Below are positions 38,328-46,314 of a stretch of DNA of 52,746 bases, piece by piece. Position 1 is the stretch's first letter. Each line of letters opens with the position of its first letter. The notes below the pieces were generated by a model. It was not told where the DNA came from. It did not search any database and saw only the letters and a program-made list of their open reading frames with translations. The DNA is taken from contig NZ_NAPS01000003.1 of the NCBI RefSeq assembly GCF_004323185.1, positions 1-52,746 of the forward strand, in the 5' to 3' direction. Made by a program: the position numbers and the translations under genes. The DNA comes from Westiellopsis prolifica IICB1. GTDB lineage: Bacteria; Cyanobacteriota; Cyanobacteriia; Cyanobacteriales; Nostocaceae.

Positions 38328-39499
38328 AACTCATCCCTATTTCCCACCCCACCGAATGTGTTTCTTGAAAGAGTTCTAGCTGAGGAACTTTTCGTTCGCT
38401 CCAAATCAGCTTCATTAAGGGGAGCAGGACCTAACGCTACTTTGCCCCAGCGCATCACACTTGCAGAGGCAGTACTGGCTGGACCGAAGCCGTAAATGAG
38501 AACCAAATCATTTTCGCGAATCTTACCTAAGTGTGCAGCATGGTACAGATTAACTACAGTCAGTGCTGGTCCTATGTTTGCATAGAGAGGGGAAACATTG
38601 ATCGTGCGCTCTGGGCTAATGCCCAGTACACGTGTACAGAAGCTTGCAAACCAAGCGGTGGGTGTATTGAAAATGAAAAAGTCGATTTGATCGAAGGTTA
38701 CATTGGCTTTCTCGACAGCGCCCTCGCAACACGTACGAAGAAGTCCTGTAGCCGTTTCGCCGATTACCTTGTTCGTGTCCTTTGCCACCTGCATACGGAT
38801 TTGCGGATTGCCCTGCTTATCCAGAGTAAGTTTAAAAAAGAATTGGTCACACAACACGCTGGTATTAACAGCCTTTGTGCCAAGGATACCCTGATTTGGC
38901 TCGACTGAACTAACTACGAAAGCTCCAGCACCGTCACTAAAAAACCAAGAGAGAGTATCGTCCTCATCGAAAAAACGAGAGTATGTACATGAGATTACTA
39001 CCAGCACATTGCGGTAAGCTCCTGCTTGTACCAAGGCACAGGCAGTTTGAAGTGCAACTGGAGTACTACCACACGTTGCATCTAAATTCCATGCACCACT
39101 TTGTATCTGCAGTTGACGAGCAAGGAAGGTGGCATTGCCAAGCCCGATGTGTTCAGGTAAGAACGAGGCAACGATCAGGAGATCGACATCGTTGCGGGAA
39201 AGCTTTGCCGCGTCGAGAGCATCCTTTGCTGCCCGATACTCCAGCGTCAGCGAAGACTCGCTCGGACCAAGGAAGCGCCGCTCAACGGTACCACGAAATG
39301 GGTCTCTGAGATATGGCATCATTGCCAATTCAAACTCATTTCTGGGAGTAGATTCAGCAGACGAAAACAGTCTTGCCAAACCTTTTTGTTCGGCCTGAGC
39401 AATCAACTCGGGGTATTTTTCTCTGTAGTAATCGTTTGTACGAATTATGCTTGGAAAACTTACGGCAAGGGAGCGAATACCTACCGGACAATGCACCAT
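38324..39499 (-). CDS. KAS III-like (FabH-fold) acyltransferase or ketosynthase
   Basis: 391 aa from ATG 39499, chosen because AAGGAGA lies 8 nt before it and inside the longer reading from 39517. Thiolase-fold: LDATCGSTPVALQTA holds the catalytic Cys (about 143). At the usual His position the sequence reads FFIFNTPTAWFASF, Asn instead of His, and YANIGPALTV supplies the Asn-loop. N-terminal VGIRSLAVSFPS is normal. In KAS III relatives used in secondary metabolism such changes accompany C-C or O-acyl transfer rather than fatty-acid initiation. Follows the ThDP enzyme by 19 nt. The C-terminus (about 30 aa after ALGPAPLNEADL) may have been altered by the neighbouring IS fragment. Confidence 0.85.
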   Translation of the reverse strand: MVHCPVGIRSLAVSFPSIIRTNDYYREKYPELIAQAEQKGLARLFSSAESTPRNEFELAMMPYLRDPFRGTVERRFLGPSESSLTLEYRAAKDALDAAKLSRNDVDLLIVASFLPEHIGLGNATFLARQLQIQSGAWNLDATCGSTPVALQTACALVQAGAYRNVLVVISCTYSRFFDEDDTLSWFFSDGAGAFVVSSVEPNQGILGTKAVNTSVLCDQFFFKLTLDKQGNPQIRMQVAKDTNKVIGETATGLLRTCCEGAVEKANVTFDQIDFFIFNTPTAWFASFCTRVLGISPERTINVSPLYANIGPALTVVNLYHAAHLGKIRENDLVLIYGFGPASTASASVMRWGKVALGPAPLNEADLERTKSSSARTLSRNTFGGVGNRDEF

Positions 39500-39518
39500 A
39501 ACAAATCTCCTTTGCATT

Positions 39519-41363
39519 TCACAGCTTTTGCGAAGTTAGATTCTCTATACGACTCCCAATTGGCGCAGGTCGAGTCGGGTCGATTACGACGTCAACAACG
39601 AACGGACCACTTGCTGCCATCGCTTTCTCTAGTGCCGCTTGGACATCAAACTCCCTTTCGACGCGGATGCCATCAGATCCCATCCCCTGTGCAATCTTGA
39701 CGAAATCTGTCTGCGAAATCTTCGCATTCACTCCCTTAAATCCCAGCAACCTCATCCCCTGGTCACACATGTTGTAACGTGAGTCGTTGAGTACAATCCA
39801 GACAGCAGGAATTTGGTGTTGCACGGCTGTGCTGATCTCGCTATTCATAAGCATGGCACCATCCCCGACAATGGCAACAGCTTTGCCATTGCGCGCCAGT
39901 GCGGCACCCACGACGCCCGTGACAGCATGACCCATTGCTCCAAACCCGGTACTGACTCGGTAACGCCCTGGTTTGTTAAATCGTAGAAGGTAATTTCCCC
40001 AAGCAAACGAGTTACCTGCCTCGGTCATCACCACAGCATCGCTTCCCTCGACGATTATCCGTTGAATCGCATTCATGAGTACCTCGGGTCGCACCAGACC
40101 ACCCACGCTTGGATTGATTACATCGCGCTCAGGTCTCGGCAGCGACACAATTGTTGATCGACTAGATCCCTCTGGAAAGTACTTCAGCAGCGCCTTTACG
40201 AATACCCCCACATTAGATTGGATGGCTAACGTGTCGATAGATGGATACGCTGTTCCTGGCACCTCTGGGTCGATATCAACATGTACAAAGCCTCGTTCTG
40301 GAATCATCACGGGATTCCAGAACGAGGTGAATTCACCTAGGCGTGTTCCCAGTACCAACGTGTGCCAAGGACGCTGCTCCTGCATATATTTCAGAACCGA
40401 CGCATGTCCAGCAAAGCCTGTGACGCCTATAAATTGAGGATGATCCTCTGGAAAGATACCTTTGCCGCGCGGCGAACACATCACTGCTGCTCCTGTTCTT
40501 TCGGCTAGCTGGCGGATTTCTTTTGCAACGCCCCGCGCACCGAAGCCCACCCAGATGGCAAATGAACCAGAGGACAACAGTCTTGCACATTCCGAAATTG
40601 TTTCCTCACTTACGGTTGCAAGAATTTGAGGGAGAGTCACTCGTGGTAACGATGTTTTGAGTAAACTAGTCTGGATGGCTGCGGGAATACTCAGATGAGC
40701 TACGAAACTTCCTGGCCTTGCTAGACCGACAGCGAGTCTTTTGGTGATCTGTGGGAGTTCATCACTGCATTCGAGGGTAGTCGCATAATCGAACAGTGTT
40801 CCCGAGGTAAAAACACCAGCGTTCGGCATTGTATACGTACTGGTTTCCTGAAAAGCCCAACGTCCACGTTGTGGTGCCGAGGTGGAAGGCGACAGAAAAA
40901 TTACCTTAGCGCCCTCCCAACGTGCAGCGAACAGTCCAGTCAGTGCATTAGTGATGCCCGGGCCCATTGTGGTAAACACTACAACCGGGCGACCACTAGC
41001 AAAGTACGACTCGACAGCTGCAAACGCAGCTCCTGCCTCGTGGCGAAAGTGAAACACCTGGATCGAGCTATGTTGCAGTTCTGCCCACAGCGATGCGATC
41101 GCGCCTCCCGATACACCAAATGCATATTCCACTCCCATATTTTCCAGCATCTTAACCACTACCTTGGCTACCGAGAGAGGAGCAAATTGCTTCTTGTTGA
41201 AAACAGGTATGATGTCCTGCACGGTGTTTTGCTGAACATTTGGGAGAGGCGATTGAAGCAAGGATGACAGGGATGATAGAGAAATGGAAGATTTAGAGGA
41301 TTGCTCGAGTGAATCTAAATGTTCAGCAGTATTTGCGTTTGTATTCTTAGATTTAGTGTTCAT
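39519..41363 (-). CDS. ThDP-dependent acetolactate-synthase-like enzyme
   Basis: 614 aa. The first ~55 residues are a Ser/Asn-rich extension. PYR domain: SVAKVVVKMLENMGVEYAFG, catalytic Glu in FHFRHEAGAAFAA (about 125). Central domain about 240-370. PP domain with the ThDP/Mg motif GDGAMLMNSEISTAVQ...VLND (about 510-540). The fold makes C-C bonds from 2-oxo acids and aldehydes (acyloins or acetolactate). Its pairing with a KAS III-like enzyme resembles the XclA and XclB/XclC pair of xenocyloin biosynthesis; ScyA of scytonemin is another secondary-metabolic relative. True ilvB is less likely since no ilvN-type subunit is present. Confidence 0.88.
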   Translation of the reverse strand: MNTKSKNTNANTAEHLDSLEQSSKSSISLSSLSSLLQSPLPNVQQNTVQDIIPVFNKKQFAPLSVAKVVVKMLENMGVEYAFGVSGGAIASLWAELQHSSIQVFHFRHEAGAAFAAVESYFASGRPVVVFTTMGPGITNALTGLFAARWEGAKVIFLSPSTSAPQRGRWAFQETSTYTMPNAGVFTSGTLFDYATTLECSDELPQITKRLAVGLARPGSFVAHLSIPAAIQTSLLKTSLPRVTLPQILATVSEETISECARLLSSGSFAIWVGFGARGVAKEIRQLAERTGAAVMCSPRGKGIFPEDHPQFIGVTGFAGHASVLKYMQEQRPWHTLVLGTRLGEFTSFWNPVMIPERGFVHVDIDPEVPGTAYPSIDTLAIQSNVGVFVKALLKYFPEGSSRSTIVSLPRPERDVINPSVGGLVRPEVLMNAIQRIIVEGSDAVVMTEAGNSFAWGNYLLRFNKPGRYRVSTGFGAMGHAVTGVVGAALARNGKAVAIVGDGAMLMNSEISTAVQHQIPAVWIVLNDSRYNMCDQGMRLLGFKGVNAKISQTDFVKIAQGMGSDGIRVEREFDVQAALEKAMAASGPFVVDVVIDPTRPAPIGSRIENLTSQKL

Positions 41364-41881
41364 AGCAAACGTGAATAAATAAACTTTTGGAGAATCGGGA
41401 TGTTCTCTCTCAATGTCTTTTCAATGTATGTTGCTTTTTCTTGCCTGAATAATATTTCTGCTGCTCTTGGTTGTCCAAAAGTCTTTCCCCTTGGCGTTCC
41501 ATGCTAAACTGCTATGCAGCTAAATTGAATAAACAGCATTACCTTTGTTTTTAATATTGCGCTCCCATTTAATAATGGGATCTCCTTCGTTGAGCAATTT
41601 ATTTAACTACTCTTCTAGCTGTGATATTGACTGAAATTTCTTCAAGAGTTCCAGCAGGTCTAATGCATATATTCTACCTAATATTGACGAACAGAAATTC
41701 CAATCGAGATATGTTTTTAAACTACTTTACATACATATTCAACAACAGATAAAACTTTAGACAAGCTTAGATCGGGAAGTTGATCGAGAAGTTAAGGAAA
41801 AGGTAAACTTAGAGGGTGTTTGAAAAGTTTTTAGGAGTAAAAAACTATGCTAATCGCCTCACCATAATACGGATCTAGAAC
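41364..41881. other. Upstream region of ThDP gene with repeat copy B and an IS end
   Basis: 518 bp with no gene. 41707-41801 is copy B of the direct repeat at 36432. AGAGGGTGTTTGAAAAGT (41811-41828) is the left terminus of an outer element whose right terminus is at 43548-43565. The promoter of the minus-strand ThDP/KAS III pair should lie at 41364-41700 but is not obvious. Confidence 0.6.
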
Positions 41882-43354
41882 TAGCCCTTTCAAGGTGTGT
41901 TATTTTGCAGCTTTTTCTGGTTTAGAATCTTAAAAGTTGAGACATGGGGCTTGCTCTTGAGGTAAGTTCGTTTTGGTCGAGCTTTCTTCGGATCTCGGGG
42001 ATGACGGCGAAAAGTTCTCAGTTTAACAAGGCCTGCCAGATGTTTGAGAGTTTGTGATAATTCTGTGAAGGTCATGTTCTGAAAAACACACCACTCATCA
42101 GGGGAAATCGCAATCATCATCCCTCTGTAAGTACCCTTGATTTCATCGGCTAAATAGTAGCTAGAAACTTCGGCTTCTATCTTCTCGCTTCCATAAACAC
42201 TTCTAAGAGCTGCCTGAACGGTAGACAGCACGTTATAGGCGACTAAAGCGATACAGAAGGTAAACAAAGCCGCTTTTGGATAACCTAGTGTATTAATCTC
42301 GCACTTCTAGATTTTCTGTCAGAACTTGGAATAAGGTTTCGAGTTTCCAACGTTTGCGGTACATTTGGGCTATCAAAATTGCATTTGCTACCTCAAACGG
42401 CAGATTTGTCAGAATAAAAATTTCTCTGTCCCCTTCACGATTAGGCTGCTTCAAGCAGACCTTAATTCGTCGTGCCTTTAACAGTTGACCATCATCGGCG
42501 CTCAAGATGATGTTTTGCTCAAATACAGTACCACTATCGCTTTGACCTACTAATCGGAAATCATCGGTTGCTTGCCAGGGAAGACTTTGATGTTGCCGGA
42601 TAATAAAGTAGCCTTGGCCTGCGGCAACACCAAATAAGAACTTGAGTGTACAAAAATTCCGGTCTGCGATCCAAACATCATCTTCTTCAGCCGTTAATAG
42701 TACCTCATCAAACAAAGAACGCTCTTGAGCATGACCGTCTTCACAAGGAAATACATCTATTGCCAGCATTAAACTTGGGTCAAGTACAACCAAAGATTGT
42801 CCTGGTAAAGGGGCGCTACTAATTTCACGTAATGCTTTTAAGCGATGTTCGGTTGCTGCGATCGCATTCCCATCAATAATTTTTACTCGATAACCTGGTA
42901 GCAAATCAGGTATTGTAGCATTGAGGTGGCGAATCGTCGCTTCCATTTGACCTGCAACCTCTCTAACTAGCTCCCCACTGGTAGTCGGTTCGATGCCATT
43001 GATTTTGTTATAGACCGAGGTAACTGAAACACCTATTTTTTCTACTGATGCTTGGTGTGCTGCGTGTACTGATGGATGGACTCCGCAGACGACAAGGCTC
43101 ATCAAATTAACTACCGTGGAGAATAATAGCTCACGAGTGTATTGGGTTTTGGCACTACGTTCAAATAGTTCATCAAGAATTTGGGCAGATAATGCTTTCT
43201 CTAATAGCCCACGAACCATCACCGATACTGGACTCTCTTTTACAAATCGCTCAAACACCTGCCCTAACAACATTGTTTTCTCCACTCAACAAATTTGCAC
43301 CTCTTTTTACCAAACTACAAATTAGTCCATCACACAACACCTTGAAAGGGCTAG
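41882..43354 (-). mobile_element. IS4-family element, nested
   Basis: 18-bp perfect termini: CTAGCCCTTTCAAGGTGT (41882-41899) and the complement at 43337-43354. Encloses one transposase gene broken by a frameshift. Confidence 0.85.
41890..43285 (-). pseudogene. IS4-family transposase, frameshifted
   Basis: The first frame (43285-42293) encodes VKESPVSVMVRGLLEKAL, IIDGNAIAATEHRL (first Asp), DVWIADRNFCTLKFL (second Asp), YFIIRQHQSL and the Y-x2-R-x3-E motif in MYRKRWKLETLFQVL. It then hits a stop after ENLEVRD. One base less at that point would read ENLE-CEINTLGYPKAALFTF, which continues to 41890 with the usual C-terminal part (VAYNVLSTVQAALRS, LRTFRRHPRDPKK). A single inserted G near 42302 explains it. 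There is no slippery run, so mutation rather than programmed shift. Confidence 0.82.
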
Positions 43355-43734
43355 TCCTATAGCATTGATAATTTGCGTCCTTTGAGAAGGAAAAAAATAA
43401 ACTTTAAATAAAGCTGAAACTATTGTCTGGCAAGGAGTTGAGAAGTTAGCCTAATTCCTTAGCGTACAATTTTCCCGTTTTGGAACAGTCCTGCCTTTAT
43501 TATCCATTCACAGCTTATACTGAGAGAGCTTTTTTACATCCTGTCTGACTTTTCAAACATCCTCTTATTGCAAGTTAAATGTCCAACAGTTTAGCAGCGA
43601 GCATGGCTTTTGCAAAAACACCCATGATATCCGATGCCACCGATGCTAATTTAAGGGATACTTTACATTTTATCTGGAAAGATGTATGATGCATACATGT
43701 AATTAAATTAAAAACTTCAAACCCATGTTAATCT
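43355..43734. other. Upstream region of the MarR gene
   Basis: Contains the right end of the outer IS (to 43565) and, directly after it, TTATTGCAAGTTAAATGT (43565-43582), which recurs near 44495 and 46287. The rest is the MarR promoter region; no extra gene. Confidence 0.6.
43682..43698. promoter_or_regulatory. Candidate MarR operator
   Basis: ATGTATG-ATG-CATACAT, a 7-bp inverted repeat with a 3-bp centre, 36 nt before the MarR ATG. Size and position suit autorepression by a MarR dimer. Inferred from symmetry only. Confidence 0.5.
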
Positions 43735-44256
43735 ATGAACGACGAGCGTACATTGAATCTCTTGGGTGCTCTTGCTTTAGGGCTGGTAGATATCTTGAAC
43801 ACAGCCGTTGAAGCACATGCCGGGCACGGTGGGGGAACTCCTGCTGCCTTAGTAACTCTGGGTGCAGAACCAGGAATTTCCATTAATACCTTGCGACAAA
43901 TTCTCAACCTGTCTCATCCAGGAACCGTGCGATTGATTGATCGACTAGAAGCAGACGGTCTTGTTGAACGTGGATCGGGAAGCGATGGTAGAACCCTAGC
44001 TTTGTTTCTTACTGAAGCTGGCTATGAACGCCGGAAAGTCATCTTGGCTGAACGACTACACCAACTGCATCTTGTTTATGACTGTCTAACCCTTACAGAA
44101 CGAAAACAACTCACAAAGCTGCTAGAGAAGATGCTCACCACTCTAACGACATATGAACAGCGTGCTTATGCTATTTGTCGGCTTTGTGAGCGAGAGATAT
44201 GTCCCGATAATTGTTGCCCTGTGGAACAACGGTATCGTCAACTAGTAAATGAATGA
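43735..44256 (+). CDS. MarR-family regulator with C-terminal Cys cluster
   Basis: 173 aa. Winged-helix core: GISINTLRQILNLSHPGTVRLIDRLEADGLVERGSGSDGRTLALFLT with the recognition helix and wing. After the dimerisation helix the C-terminus carries six Cys in CRLCEREICPDNCCPVEQ, unusual for MarR and suggestive of metal or redox sensing. An N-terminal HAGHGGG stretch could add ligands. First gene of a co-oriented efflux locus (YrhK-like, MATE, RND adaptor, RND pump), which it probably represses. Confidence 0.88.
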   Translation: MNDERTLNLLGALALGLVDILNTAVEAHAGHGGGTPAALVTLGAEPGISINTLRQILNLSHPGTVRLIDRLEADGLVERGSGSDGRTLALFLTEAGYERRKVILAERLHQLHLVYDCLTLTERKQLTKLLEKMLTTLTTYEQRAYAICRLCEREICPDNCCPVEQRYRQLVNE

Positions 44257-44540
44257 GAAGCACATTGATTGTCCTCAGCAATAGACCTATCCGAAAATTC
44301 AATTCGCGGGAAGATAGATTTATCCTTGATTGAAGACATATAAGCAACCTTTAAAATGCTTATACAGCTTGGTTTATAAATTTATGAACAAGTCTAATGC
44401 ATTCTGAACACAGTTCAAGATTACTTATCAAGTAAGCTAATCGTCATTCATTTTTCCAAAATGATTAGCTTGTAGTAAGGGCTTTAGCCCTGGCTTTATG
44501 CAACTTAAATGCTCATTAGCTTATCATAAGGTGTCAAATA
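44257..44540. other. Spacer with a second copy of the upstream motif
   Basis: 284 bp without gene. TTTATGCAACTTAAATGC (44495-44512) resembles the 18-mers at 43565 and 46287. GATTAGCTTGTAGTAAG and CATTAGCTTATCATAAG form an additional degenerate direct repeat around it. Confidence 0.5.
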
Positions 44541-44732
44541 ATGAATCTTCAGTTGATCGGAAATTGTTTCTTTTTAATTGGATCGGTTATGTTTACGTTC
44601 GATACTGGCGTTGAGGTAATGGAGGATCTCTCGCTGCGATCGCTACAGCACTTGCTAACCGGTTTGTTGTTTACCATTGGTACATTGTTCTTTCTGACTC
44701 CAGACAAGAACTCAAAAACGGGAAGTAGCTGA
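44541..44732 (+). CDS. YrhK-like small membrane protein
   Basis: 63 aa with two hydrophobic segments (LIGNCFFLIGSVMFTF and LLTGLLFTIGTLFFL), resembling the YrhK domain. Function unknown. Located between the MarR regulator and MATE pump on the same strand. Confidence 0.7.
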   Translation: MNLQLIGNCFFLIGSVMFTFDTGVEVMEDLSLRSLQHLLTGLLFTIGTLFFLTPDKNSKTGSS

Positions 44733-44865
44733 ACGTTTGAACCAAAGACCTTGCTATTGTTTCATTTCACTGTTTAGGCAAGAACTCAGATATTTTGCAA
44801 TTGTAATTGAGATTAGCAGCTTTTGTGCAAAAATTTTACCCTGCCATTTTTTGGAGTATTATGTC

Positions 44866-46257
44866 ATGACCTCAAGCTCGATTTCAACTATTCGAACAGA
44901 AGTCAAAGAATTTTTAAACCTTGCCGTTCCTCTAGCCAGTGCCCAAGCCGCCCAATCCGTTGTCGGGTTTGTAGATACTGTAATGATGGGGCATTTAGGA
45001 CGGGAAACTTTAGCAGCGGGCGGATTGGCATCTATCACATTTCTAACCCTGATACATACTGCAAGTGGCATTGTGATGGGAGTCAGCCCCCTCGTCGCAA
45101 AGGCTTACGGAGCAGGTAACAAACTGCAGATTAAGAGGGTAGTACGTCAGGGATTGTGGCTATCACTAGTGTTAGCAGTTCCTATGATGCTGCTCATTGG
45201 ATATCTGGATAGGCTCATGCTTCAGCTTGGACAAGCTCCTGCGCTCATTAGATTGGCAGATACTTATTTGGATATTATGCTTTGGGCAATGTTTCCAGTC
45301 TTAGGCTTTGCTGTACTCAGGGGGTTTGTATCTGGTGTGTCGCAAGCCCGTCCGATTATGGCGATCATGATTGGGGGAACCCTCTTCAATATAGCAGGGA
45401 ATTACATCTTGGGTTTTGGTAAGCTGGGATTTCCCAAACTGGGACTGACAGGTTTGGCTTTAGCGAGCATCCTCACCTTCTGGGGCATGTTCCTGGCATT
45501 AGTTCTCTATATTCTTATTCATCATCAATTGAAACTTTATCGCATCTTTCAAGGATTAGATTGGCTTAAACCGCACATTATTCGAGAGTTACTGTGGATT
45601 GGTGGGCCAGTCGGAATTTCTACTGCCCTAGAGTTTGGGCAGGTGAATGTGGTGACTTACATGATGGGCACATTGGGAACTGATGTGCTAGCAGCCCACC
45701 AAATCGTTTTACAAACAGCGATCATTACCTACATGCTGCCTTTGGGAATGTCCTATGCTGTAACAGTTCGAGTGGGACAGTGGCTCGGGCAGCAAAGCCT
45801 GAAAGATTTACAACAAGCAGGATACATTAGTATGATTTTCGGAGGTGGGGTTATGATACTAACGGCGATTACACTAACTACCTTTTCCCGGCAAGTGATT
45901 GGGCTGTATTTAGATATTAATGACCTGGCGAATACTAGCGTTGTGGTGATTGCCATTCCCATGCTCACAGTTATGGCAGTACAACAAATCTTGGATGGAG
46001 TACAACGAACCGCCTATGGAGCGCTACAAGGATTGCAGGATACTCGTGTGCCGATGCTGCTAGGCTTCTTGGCATTTTGGGGATGTGGTTTGACTAGTAG
46101 CTATATATTGGGATTCCCCCTTGGTTTAGGTGGCGTAGGTTTGTGGATTGGGCAGGGGATCGGTGTAGCAACTGCGGCAGGATTTTTTGTCTGGCGGTTT
46201 CGCAAATTCATCTCAAGTAAGAAGCTATGTTATGGCAATTCTCTAAATGTTGAGTAA
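44866..46257 (+). CDS. MATE-family multidrug efflux transporter
   Basis: 463 aa from ATG 44866, preceded by TTGGAGT; the open frame reaches back to 44737 but that part has no family likeness. Twelve hydrophobic segments; first half VPLASAQAAQSVVGFVDTVM and GHLGRETLAAGGLASITF, second half starting at RELLWIGGPVGISTALEFGQ. Exports organic cations or drugs using a Na+ or H+ gradient across the inner membrane. Follows the YrhK-like gene by 133 nt. Confidence 0.92.
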   Translation: MTSSSISTIRTEVKEFLNLAVPLASAQAAQSVVGFVDTVMMGHLGRETLAAGGLASITFLTLIHTASGIVMGVSPLVAKAYGAGNKLQIKRVVRQGLWLSLVLAVPMMLLIGYLDRLMLQLGQAPALIRLADTYLDIMLWAMFPVLGFAVLRGFVSGVSQARPIMAIMIGGTLFNIAGNYILGFGKLGFPKLGLTGLALASILTFWGMFLALVLYILIHHQLKLYRIFQGLDWLKPHIIRELLWIGGPVGISTALEFGQVNVVTYMMGTLGTDVLAAHQIVLQTAIITYMLPLGMSYAVTVRVGQWLGQQSLKDLQQAGYISMIFGGGVMILTAITLTTFSRQVIGLYLDINDLANTSVVVIAIPMLTVMAVQQILDGVQRTAYGALQGLQDTRVPMLLGFLAFWGCGLTSSYILGFPLGLGGVGLWIGQGIGVATAAGFFVWRFRKFISSKKLCYGNSLNVE

Positions 46258-46286
46258 CTGAAAGATTAAGAGTTGAAGTAACGCTG

Positions 46287-46304
46287 TTATTGCGAGTTAA
46301 ATGT
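46287..46304 (+). promoter_or_regulatory. Repeated upstream element before the RND genes
   Basis: TTATTGCGAGTTAAATGT, 17 of 18 identical to 43565-43582 before marR, and placed 10 nt before the adaptor ATG. It could be a regulator site or simply a conserved leader; its closeness to the start codon favours post-transcriptional or repressor action. Confidence 0.4.
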
Positions 46305-46314
46305 GGAATAGCTT

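Larger units (their letters stand above)
41811..43565. mobile_element. Outer IS remnant enclosing an IS4 element
   Basis: AGAGGGTGTTTGAAAAGT (41811-41828) and ACTTTTCAAACATCCTCT (43548-43565) are inverted repeats with 17 of 18 matches. Apart from the nested IS4-type element, only about 55 bp (left) and 190 bp (right) of interior remain, with no transposase, so this is a MITE or deleted IS into which the IS4-type element jumped. Confidence 0.65.

Noticed and set aside
38531-38908. 125-codon + strand open frame
   Set aside because: Antisense shadow of the KAS III-like gene.
39519-41363. Housekeeping acetolactate synthase (ilvB)
   Set aside because: No regulatory subunit gene nearby, Ser-rich N-terminal extension and pairing with a KAS III-like gene argue for a secondary role, though sequence alone does not exclude ilvB-type activity.
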